From Treponema sp. UBA3662 (GTDB lineage Bacteria > Spirochaetota > Spirochaetia > Treponematales > Treponemataceae): a DNA stretch of 19,812 nt. Positions 14,128 to 19,812 of the stretch are shown here, in pieces (within the stretch, counting starts at the first letter, position 1; each line of letters starts with the position of its first letter). The stretch spans positions 1 to 19,812 of the forward strand of contig DFJV01000106.1 of assembly GCA_002373205.1 (NCBI GenBank). Direction: 5' to 3'. Under the pieces are notes generated by a model. The model made no database searches, was not told the origin of the DNA, and worked only from the letters and a program-made list of their open reading frames with translations. The position numbers and the translations under genes were made by a program.

Positions 14128-14260
14128 GTGGGGAAAAATGCCCTCCTTGGCATTTTTCCCCACAAGTTTTCTTACGAAAACTTGCCTGTTTTTTATGCTA
14201 CCAGATGACGCGCCCCGCTGGAAGCTTCGCTGCGTGAACCCATGGCGCTGCTTGTTTGAC
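14128..14260 (-). repeat. Three-hairpin element, copy D
   Basis: On the minus strand: AAGCAG, then H1 arms GCGCC and GGCGC (+ 14210-14214 and 14244-14248) separated by an enlarged 29-base loop in which ATGGAG has become ATGGGT, so H1 is disrupted. H2 is CAAGTTTTC-GTAA-GAAAACTTG (+ 14163-14184). H3 is a perfect 15-bp stem (+ 14128-14142 with 14149-14163), loop AAGGAG. Copies C and D share GGCGCTGCTTGTTTG on the + strand (14065-14079 and 14244-14258). From 14261 to 14372 I see only a short GC-rich inverted repeat (about 14279-14305) and AT-rich sequence. Confidence 0.75.
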
Positions 14261-14372
14261 AGGGGGTAAAAATTGCATGGTTTGACCGGACACGGAGTGC
14301 CGGGCACAGTAAAAAATAAAAATGCGCTCCTGAATAGTCTTAAAAAGTCTTAAAAAGTTGCCTTTTTCTAGG

Positions 14373-14400
14373 TTGCCTTATAAAAATTCTATGGTATAAT
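14373..14400 (+). promoter_or_regulatory. Probable promoter of the histidine kinase operon
   Basis: TTGCCT (14373-14378) and a perfect TATAAT (14395-14400) with 16 bases between, the -10 preceded by TGG (extended -10). The start of transcription would be near 14407, only about two bases before the ATG at 14409. Confidence 0.6.
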
Positions 14401-14408
14401 TGAAGTAA

Positions 14409-16907
14409 ATGAAGCTAACAAAAATGAACACCGCAAATAAAGACGAAATTCCTCAGGAAATTGCCGCTCAGACTGATCCGACCAAGGTTTATGCGGAGTT
14501 CAACTACAACGTCTTAAGGGATTTGCTCTTCTTTTCTACATTCGTTCTTTTGATGCTGGCTTGTTTTTCCTTTGTTCCGGGGCTTTACAGGCTGGAAACC
14601 GTCTTTAACACCTGGGCCAAGATGCTTTACATAGTTTCTTTTTTTGTTTGCCTTGGTTGGTTTGCCTTTGTGAATCTTTTTAAGAAATTTTCCTTTAGGC
14701 ACTCAAAGATTCAGGTCTACATCTTCTTTTCTTTTTGCTACTTTCTGGGCATTTTTTTGAACATGAACACGCCCCTTCCCCGGCCCTTTGTACTGGTCAT
14801 TGGCTTCCGCATACTGGCGGCGGTTCTTATTAGGGACAGCAGCATCCGCTCCGAGATTTTTAACAACATAATAATCATCTTTGCAGTCTTTTTTGTGTCT
14901 TTCAACTACAAGCCAACGGATGTTTTCCTTATAGACGTTATAGATGCGTCCCTTTTTACAAGCCTCAGCATGGTTCTTGCAAGCATCTTTAAGAAAAACG
15001 AGCGCCGCTACAGCGAGATGACGGTTAAGCTCTTTAACTCTGAGATAGAGGTTGAAAAGGCAAAGAATTCCGCAAAGACTTCTTTTATGGCCAACATGTC
15101 GCACGAAATCCGCACCCCTATCAACTCCATCATGGGGCTTAACGAGATGCTCATAAGGGAAACAAAGGAGCCCAAGGTTCTGGAGTATGCCCGCAACATA
15201 AAGAGTTCCAGCAACACCCTGCTAAAAATCGTAAGCGACATCCTGGACTTTTCCAAGATTGAATCGGGCAAGATGGAGATTATCAATGCTGAATACGAGC
15301 TTTCTTCCGTGGTTACAGACCTAATCAACATGATAAGCCCGAGAATCAAGGACAAGAACCTGGAATTCAAACTTAACATAAACCCCGGAATTCCCCATCT
15401 CTTGAACGGAGACGAAATCCGCGTAAAGCAGTGCATGCTTAACCTTCTGACCAACGCGGCAAAATACACGGACGCTGGAACCATTACCATGACCATGGAC
15501 TACGAGACCAAGGACGAGAACACAATAGACCTTATCTTTAGGGTAAAGGACACCGGCATTGGCATAAAGCAGGAGGATATTCCAAAGCTCTTTACCGTCT
15601 TTGAGCGTCTTGACGAGCGCAGAAACCGCACCATAGAAGGCTCCGGCCTGGGTCTTAACATAGTCAGCATGCTCCTGGGGCTTATGGGAACCAAGCTGGA
15701 AGTTAAGAGCGAATACGGCTCTGGTTCAGAATTCTCATTTAGGGTGGCGCAAAAGGTTGTCTGGTGGGATCCCATTGGCGACTTTGACGAAAGCTACGAG
15801 AACTACCTGCAGGGGCTTGAAGAATATAAGGAAGCTTTCCATGCCCCCGAAGCCAAGATTCTTATTGTGGACGACACAAAGATGAACATAATCGTTGCGG
15901 TGGGGCTGCTCAAGGACACCCAGATTCAAGTGGACACGGCTCTTAGCGCACAGGAAATGTTTGAGCTGGTCTGCAAAAAGCACTACGACGTAATTTTCCT
16001 TGACCACCGTATGCCGAATGTGGACGGAGTAGAAGCCTTCCACCTTATGAAGGCAATGGATGGCAACCTTTGCATGGACACACCAGTGGTTGCGCTTACC
16101 GCCAACGTGGTTTCCGGCGCCAGGGAATTTTATATTAAGGAAGGTTTTGCCGATTACCTTGCCAAGCCTGTAGACAGCGACAAGATAGAAAAAATCCTCA
16201 TAAAGCTTTTGCCCCCTTCCCTTGTCCACAGAACCGTCGGAGGAATGTCGGACAAAAACAGGGGTGCAGAAAACGAAATTGTATTTGCAAACTCCGCTGA
16301 CGCAAAGGATTCAAAAATCCCCCAGGGGCTTAGCGGAATAGACTTTGAAACCGCAATGCAGAACTGCGGTGACGAGGACATCCTTCTTATTGCGCTAAAG
16401 GAATACTACAACAACATACCAAAGCGTGCGGCAGACATAGAATACTACGCGTCAAAGAAGGACTTTAAGAACTACACCATTCAGACCCACGCCCTAAAGA
16501 GTTCTTCCAAGCTCATAGGTGCAATGGAACTGTCTGAACAAGCCGCTTACCTGGAAAAGTGCGGAGACGAAAAGAACGATGAAGAAATTCAGGCAAAGAC
16601 ACCGGCTCTTTTAACGCTCTACCGCAGCTATGTGGAAAAACTGTCTCCCATCTACCCCAGAAATTCCAGCCAGCAGGATGGGGAAACCTCCGGCAAAGAG
16701 TTGATTGAGGAGCAGAAGTTCAACGAGGCCATGTCTGCCCTAAGGGAGTATGCCCAGTCATTCGACTTTAACGCAGCTGACAGCATCGTACAAATGCTGG
16801 ACGGCTACGAAATTCCAGATTCAAAGAAAGAGTTTTACGAGCAAATAAAGCAGTATATCCGCTCAGGAGATTCTGCCGCAATTGTAGAAGCCTTAAAGGA
16901 GTGTTAG
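14409..16907 (+). CDS. Membrane hybrid histidine kinase with receiver and HPt domains
   Basis: A three-module phosphorelay protein of 832 residues. About six membrane helices (residues 36-195) form an integral-membrane sensor I cannot name. HisKA: phosphoacceptor His232 in 'MSHEIRTPINSIMG'. ATPase domain: Asn349 ('LLTNAAKYTDAG'), DTGIGI (381-386), GSGLGLNI (411-418). Receiver: DD 488-489, phosphoacceptor Asp532 ('FLDHRMPNVDG'), Thr564, Lys586. HPt (about 641-745): His694 in 'THALKSSSKLIGA'. A helical tail (about 766-832) follows. Phosphate should pass His232 to Asp532 to His694 and then to the partner encoded two bases downstream. The start is ATG 14409; a second in-frame ATG at 14424 is possible. 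No clear ribosome-binding site precedes either, and the -10 box nearly abuts the first. Confidence 0.95.
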   Translation: MKLTKMNTANKDEIPQEIAAQTDPTKVYAEFNYNVLRDLLFFSTFVLLMLACFSFVPGLYRLETVFNTWAKMLYIVSFFVCLGWFAFVNLFKKFSFRHSKIQVYIFFSFCYFLGIFLNMNTPLPRPFVLVIGFRILAAVLIRDSSIRSEIFNNIIIIFAVFFVSFNYKPTDVFLIDVIDASLFTSLSMVLASIFKKNERRYSEMTVKLFNSEIEVEKAKNSAKTSFMANMSHEIRTPINSIMGLNEMLIRETKEPKVLEYARNIKSSSNTLLKIVSDILDFSKIESGKMEIINAEYELSSVVTDLINMISPRIKDKNLEFKLNINPGIPHLLNGDEIRVKQCMLNLLTNAAKYTDAGTITMTMDYETKDENTIDLIFRVKDTGIGIKQEDIPKLFTVFERLDERRNRTIEGSGLGLNIVSMLLGLMGTKLEVKSEYGSGSEFSFRVAQKVVWWDPIGDFDESYENYLQGLEEYKEAFHAPEAKILIVDDTKMNIIVAVGLLKDTQIQVDTALSAQEMFELVCKKHYDVIFLDHRMPNVDGVEAFHLMKAMDGNLCMDTPVVALTANVVSGAREFYIKEGFADYLAKPVDSDKIEKILIKLLPPSLVHRTVGGMSDKNRGAENEIVFANSADAKDSKIPQGLSGIDFETAMQNCGDEDILLIALKEYYNNIPKRAADIEYYASKKDFKNYTIQTHALKSSSKLIGAMELSEQAAYLEKCGDEKNDEEIQAKTPALLTLYRSYVEKLSPIYPRNSSQQDGETSGKELIEEQKFNEAMSALREYAQSFDFNAADSIVQMLDGYEIPDSKKEFYEQIKQYIRSGDSAAIVEALKEC

Positions 16908-16908
16908 T

Positions 16909-17799
16909 ATGGAAAAGAGAATATTGTTCATAAGCAGTTTTGCAGAAAGTTTTTTAATAACCGCCCTTGCCAAGACACTGGAAAACGGCGGCTACGAGGT
17001 TGTGTTTTCCCAGCCCCATCCAAAAGAAATTGCGGAGATGAAGAACAGGCCGTCCATTTCCATACTTTACCTGGACAATGACGCTACGGCCTATGTCTCC
17101 ACCCTGGAATACTATGCAGAAAAGCTTTCCCACCAGACCATAGATGACCCGGTTTATTTCTTCCTCATCGGCAACACCGTAGAGCTGGACATTGCCTACC
17201 GCTCGCTCCCCAAGTCCCTCATAAGCGCAGTATTCAAGCGTCCTGTAAACACAACGGACCTAATCACCCAGCTTGACCTAATAAGCACGGGGTACAACTA
17301 CGAGGCGGAACTTCCCGGCGTAATCAAGCCCAATGCAGGCGGCCCGGAGGACTCTTCCAAGAAAAAGATTCTCCTTGTAGACGACGACTCTGCCCTGCTG
17401 CGCTCAATGCAGACCTTGCTAGGCAACAAGTACAACGTCTACATTACAAACTCCGGCATGAACACAATAACCTTCCTAAAGAACCACACCGTAGACCTTA
17501 TCCTCTTGGACTACGAAATGCCAATCCTTTCGGGGCAGGAAGTCTTCCGCATCCTAAAGAGCGAACAGGCCACCATGAACATACCTGTAATCTTCCTTAC
17601 CTCCAAGGACGACAAAAACATCGTAAAAAAGGTCCTGGAACTAAAGCCCGCAAACTATCTTCTAAAGCCTGTATCGCCAGCCGTCCTTAACCAGACCCTC
17701 GACGAATTCTTTAAGGAGCAGGAAAAAGAAGCCGAGCGCAAAAAGAAGCAAGCCGAAGCCGATCAGTACCTGGAGGAACTGGAATCCGCAGATGAATAG
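16909..17799 (+). CDS. Double-receiver response regulator without output domain
   Basis: Partner of the hybrid kinase, 296 residues. The C-terminal receiver (about 152-270) is complete: DDD 158-160, phosphoacceptor Asp201 in 'LLDYEMPILSGQ', Thr231 in 'FLTSKDD', Lys253 in 'LLKPVSP'. The N-terminal part (1-130) reads as a degenerate receiver. It has the strand pattern and 'LYLDND' with Asp56 in the phosphorylation place and 'FKRPVN' in the Lys-Pro place, but no acidic pair after the first strand ('FISSFAES'). The last 30 residues are a charged, probably coiled-coil tail. There is no DNA-binding or enzymatic output, so it should act through protein contacts. AGGAG (16897-16901) lies seven bases ahead of the ATG; the kinase stop is one base away. 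Confidence 0.92.
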   Translation: MEKRILFISSFAESFLITALAKTLENGGYEVVFSQPHPKEIAEMKNRPSISILYLDNDATAYVSTLEYYAEKLSHQTIDDPVYFFLIGNTVELDIAYRSLPKSLISAVFKRPVNTTDLITQLDLISTGYNYEAELPGVIKPNAGGPEDSSKKKILLVDDDSALLRSMQTLLGNKYNVYITNSGMNTITFLKNHTVDLILLDYEMPILSGQEVFRILKSEQATMNIPVIFLTSKDDKNIVKKVLELKPANYLLKPVSPAVLNQTLDEFFKEQEKEAERKKKQAEADQYLEELESADE

Positions 17800-17812
17800 C
17801 CTCTTACCCAAG

Positions 17813-17832
17813 GAGGGGGAAGTCTCCCCCTC
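17813..17832 (+). repeat. Hairpin after the response-regulator gene
   Basis: GAGGGGGA (17813-17820), loop AGTC, TCCCCCTC (17825-17832), beginning 14 bases after the stop. It is a strong 8-bp stem but has no T run, so it may protect the transcript end rather than terminate. It is a near copy of the hairpin at 13741-13756 on the other side of the operon. Confidence 0.6.
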
Positions 17833-17902
17833 GCTACAAAGGCAAGTCGCTCCACAAATGCCAAAAGCGGCAGGTAAAGCAAAAAAAACGACAGTATCCA
17901 CG

Positions 17903-17925
17903 CACCCTGAGCTTGTCGAAGGGTG
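17903..17925. repeat. GAGC-loop hairpin, copy 1
   Basis: CACCCT (17903-17908), loop GAGCTTGTCGA, AGGGTG (17920-17925). First of four hairpins in the window with almost the same 11-12-base loop and different stems. Confidence 0.75.
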
Positions 17926-17961
17926 TAGAGTTTACAAAGAAGTGCCGTCACCCTGAATGGA

Positions 17962-17980
17962 CGCTGAGCCTATCGAAGCG
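17962..17980. repeat. GAGC-loop hairpin, copy 2
   Basis: CGCT (17962-17965), loop GAGCCTATCGA, AGCG (17977-17980). Confidence 0.65.
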
Positions 17981-18064
17981 AAACTCAATGGCTGTCCCAA
18001 AACAACATACCTGTTTTCAAAACAAGCCGCTTTCGTCATTTGTTCCGCTTTGTTGCCTTTTCCG

Positions 18065-18183
18065 CTACCCCCTCTGCGGGCTCAAACGCCGCCCGCAACC
18101 CCTGCTATATTTTATTTCAAGTTCGCATATAATTATCGCGAGTTACGAAGTAACTCGGTAGTGAGCGTAGCGAACGGACAACG
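18065..18183 (+). repeat. Mosaic repeat block downstream of the phosphorelay genes
   Basis: CTACCCCCTCTGCGGG (18065-18080) followed by a pairing CCCGCA, and AGTGAGCGTAGCGAACGGAC plus ACG (18160-18183), matching 13779-13794 and 13847-13870. Between them lies the palindrome GAGTTACGAAGTAACTC (18140-18156). No gene is visible from 17800 to 18662. Confidence 0.65.
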
Positions 18184-18225
18184 CCTGCTAAAATTAATAA
18201 CAAGTTCGCATATAATTATCGCGAG
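18118..18225 (+). repeat. Pair of 25-base exact direct repeats
   Basis: The 25 bases 18118-18142 (starting CAAGTTCGCATATAATTA and ending TCGCGAG) recur exactly at 18201-18225, with start points 83 bases apart. The first copy runs into the GTGAGCG-type repeat, the second into a TGTCAT-type repeat start (18231). Confidence 0.85.
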
Positions 18226-18263
18226 CACCTGTCATATTGAATGAAGAGCCGTCCCTCTGAACG

Positions 18264-18286
18264 CTCGCTGAGCCTGTCGAAGCGAG
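18264..18286. repeat. GAGC-loop hairpin, copy 3
   Basis: CTCGCT (18264-18269), loop GAGCCTGTCGA, AGCGAG (18281-18286). It follows a TGTCAT sequence at 18231, the word that also bounds the MITE-like inserts at 7801 and 8710. Confidence 0.7.
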
Positions 18287-18418
18287 TCAGATACCTTGTA
18301 TCTGCGCTTGGGGTTGTAAACAACCCTTGCTTTTTTGACGCGTTTACTGCCGGGAGCCAATTTTTCTGCTGCAAATATAAAACTCGAAGTTTGCCCTATT
18401 AACTTTTATTCGCGCGGA

Positions 18419-18466
18419 AGGGTTGAATACCCCGCCCCTTGGGGCGGAATAAGGGTATTCAACCCT
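18419..18466. repeat. Long near-perfect palindrome
   Basis: AGGGTTGAATACCC (18419-18432) pairs perfectly with GGGTATTCAACCCT (18453-18466). An inner stem CCGCCCC (18432-18438) pairs with GGGGCGG (18441-18447) around TT. It is about 200 bases upstream of the SUMF1-type gene and could fold as RNA or extrude as a cruciform. No T run follows. Confidence 0.8.
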
Positions 18467-18543
18467 GACTGCAATACCTTTTAAGAACAACGCACACCTC
18501 GTTGGTTCGCGTAAGGATGTTTTGATACAGGGGGATTCGTTTT

Positions 18544-18578
18544 ATGAGGAACTCATACCCCGTAGCTTGCTGCGGGGT
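18544..18578. repeat. Double-hairpin repeat upstream of the SUMF1-type gene
   Basis: ATGAG-GAA-CTCAT (18544-18556) directly followed by ACCCCG (18557-18562) pairing with CGGGGT (18573-18578). I recall this arrangement as a palindrome scattered through many unrelated bacterial genomes, often mistranslated as '...PRSKLRG...'. Confidence 0.6.
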
Positions 18579-18662
18579 GCGTTGATTAAGCCACTATTCA
18601 ATGTAACTTCAATAAAATAAAATTGTTCTTTTAATGAAAACTTAAAGCAAAAGGAGTTCCAA

Positions 18663-19751
18663 ATGAAAAGAATTTGTAAATTCTCAACATTAATCCTTGT
18701 GTCTGCACTACTAGTTTCAAGCTCATTCGCACAAGGCAAGGCAAAAGGCAAAGTTGCACCAAAAGCCAAACCTGCACCCGTAAAGCCGGAAAAGAAATTC
18801 TCACCAAAAGATCCTCCAGTAAAAGGCGAAAAGGGAGCAATCATTGTAAACGGAAAGGCCTATTCAAAGGCAAGCGAAGTTTTGGTAAAGGGCGGTTCCA
18901 CAAAAGGCGCTGCCGTTGAGCATGGCGACTCAAGCCTTCTGGACGACGTGCCAAACGTAGATTCATTCTATATCGGAAGGTACGAAGTAACGCAGGAATT
19001 CTACGAAGCCGTTTTGGCTGGCGAAACAGTTTCTACAAAAAGCGGCAAAATTTTCGAACTTGACGCAAAGCCTTCCAACTCACTGGAAAAATCTCTTGTA
19101 AAGGGAGAAACCCAAAAATACCGCCCTGTAGAAAACGTAACCTGGTACGATGCCGTAAACTTCTGCAACGTGCTCAGCAAAAAGACAGGCCTTGAACCAG
19201 TCTACAAGATTGAAATCAATAAAATAGAAGAAACAAAGGTCGGTAATTACATAGAAAAGCACATCATGGATGCTACAGTGTCCATCAACAAGAATGCCAA
19301 CGGCTACAGGCTTCCATCTGAACCTGAATGGGAATATGCTGCCCGCGGTGGCGATGCCTCTGCTCCCGACTGGAGCTTTGCATTCAGCGGTTCACAGTCA
19401 AAGACCTTCAAAAAAAGCGACATGTCTTCCCCCGACTTGGACAAGGTTGCATGGTATGTCTACAACCTTACTACCGGCAAGACAGGAAAGGAAAAGGTTG
19501 CAAAGGACACACCAGGCTACTGCACGCACGAAGTTGGCCTAAAGGCTGCTAACAAGCTTGGCCTTTACGACATGAGCGGAAACGTTTACGAATGGTGCTA
19601 TGACCTTGGCGAAGACGACGGTGAGCGCATTGTACGCGGCGGCAACTACTGCTCAAGCGCAAGGGCTGCAACTGTAACCGCATGGGATGATGCCCCAATG
19701 ACACAGCATCACTCAGGCGTTGGCTTCCGCGTTGCAAGAAACGCAAAATAA
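18663..19751 (+). CDS. Secreted SUMF1/FGE-fold protein lacking the catalytic cysteine pair
   Basis: Exported protein of 362 residues with a signal peptide (cleavage after 'SFA', 23), a Lys/Ala/Pro-rich linker (24-58) and a SUMF1 (formylglycine-generating enzyme-like) domain (about 95-360). Signatures: 'IGRYEVTQEFYEAV', 'PVENVTWYDAVNFCN', 'GYRLPSEPEWEYAARGG' (214-230), 'LGLYDMSGNVYEWCYD' (299-314), 'IVRGGNYCSSARA' and 'GVGFRVAR'. True FGE enzymes have two active-site cysteines five residues apart after the RGG motif; here there is a Cys330 but Ala335, so a sulfatase-activating role is unlikely. The fold is also a C-type-lectin-like binding scaffold, so surface binding is more plausible. AAGGAG (18651-18656) lies six bases before the ATG. 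No terminator is visible before the window end. Confidence 0.88.
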   Translation: MKRICKFSTLILVSALLVSSSFAQGKAKGKVAPKAKPAPVKPEKKFSPKDPPVKGEKGAIIVNGKAYSKASEVLVKGGSTKGAAVEHGDSSLLDDVPNVDSFYIGRYEVTQEFYEAVLAGETVSTKSGKIFELDAKPSNSLEKSLVKGETQKYRPVENVTWYDAVNFCNVLSKKTGLEPVYKIEINKIEETKVGNYIEKHIMDATVSINKNANGYRLPSEPEWEYAARGGDASAPDWSFAFSGSQSKTFKKSDMSSPDLDKVAWYVYNLTTGKTGKEKVAKDTPGYCTHEVGLKAANKLGLYDMSGNVYEWCYDLGEDDGERIVRGGNYCSSARAATVTAWDDAPMTQHHSGVGFRVARNAK

Positions 19752-19787
19752 AGCACAAGCCACATAAGTTCATTGCCGTGCGTCGGT

Positions 19788-19807
19788 TGGTGAGCGTAGT
19801 CGAACCA
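19788..19807. repeat. GAGC-loop hairpin, copy 4, at the window end
   Basis: TGGT (19788-19791), loop GAGCGTAGTCGA, ACCA (19804-19807), followed by TGACA. A CATTGCCGTGCGTCGG sequence lies just before it, so this is probably one end of another TGTCAT-type element cut by the window edge. Confidence 0.55.
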
Positions 19808-19812
19808 TGACA

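Noticed and set aside
13999..14307. Minus-strand 102-codon frame in the repeat block
   Set aside because: It lies wholly within hairpin elements C and D; low-complexity Gly/Pro-rich translation of repeats.
17913..18244. Two open frames after the response regulator
   Set aside because: They run through the GAGC-loop hairpins and direct repeats, and no ribosome-binding site or conserved features are present.
18663..19751. Formylglycine-generating enzyme that activates sulfatases
   Set aside because: The second active-site cysteine is replaced by Ala335, the region is otherwise unlike true FGE, and no sulfatase gene is nearby.

Overview
The window looks like a chromosomal segment of a spirochaete, most likely a Treponema. 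The main reason is the trans-2-enoyl-CoA reductase (FabV/Ter). Read against the Treponema denticola Ter sequence as I remember it, it matches nearly motif for motif, including the start and the Tyr-X8-Lys active site. Several secreted proteins, an outer-membrane barrel and an expanded-family SUMF1 protein fit the same group. No database search was possible; all assignments come from reading motifs.

Layout. Positions 1-4329 (+) hold the end of an envelope-transport operon: two FtsX/MacB-type ABC permeases, a periplasmic LolA-like protein and an outer-membrane beta-barrel, joined by 1-nt and 4-nt overlaps and one 17-nt gap. Positions 4341-6075 (-) hold a small secreted protein and fabV with its own promoter. 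Positions 6080-8813 are mostly repeats, interrupted by a two-gene hypothetical operon (6962-7730) behind a good promoter. A small hypothetical gene (8814-9206) converges on hisD-def-fmt-PASTA (9368-13610, -) and shares a two-way terminator with it. After another repeat block (13611-14372) comes a two-gene phosphorelay (14409-17799, +): a membrane hybrid histidine kinase with receiver and HPt domains, then a protein with two receiver-like domains and no output domain. More repeats (17800-18662) precede a secreted SUMF1-fold protein (18663-19751).

The most interesting signal lies in the non-coding DNA. At least six places share a three-hairpin architecture (H1-H2-H3). Stem sequences differ widely between copies yet stay self-complementary. 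The H1 and H3 apical loops are almost always the hexaloop A-N-G-G-A-(G/T) closed by a C-G pair. That is the known consensus for the RNA-binding protein CsrA/RsmA (CANGGANG in a hexaloop). Four or five units, one of them partial, are arrayed in tandem at 7731-8523, just downstream of a transcribed gene. I propose a family of CsrA-binding repeats, possibly a CsrB-like sponge RNA. A mobile-DNA explanation is also possible.

A second hairpin family (loop GAGCYTRTCGA, changing stems) lies at 17903-18286 and again at the window end. Three short repeats occur in the same order on both sides of the phosphorelay genes.
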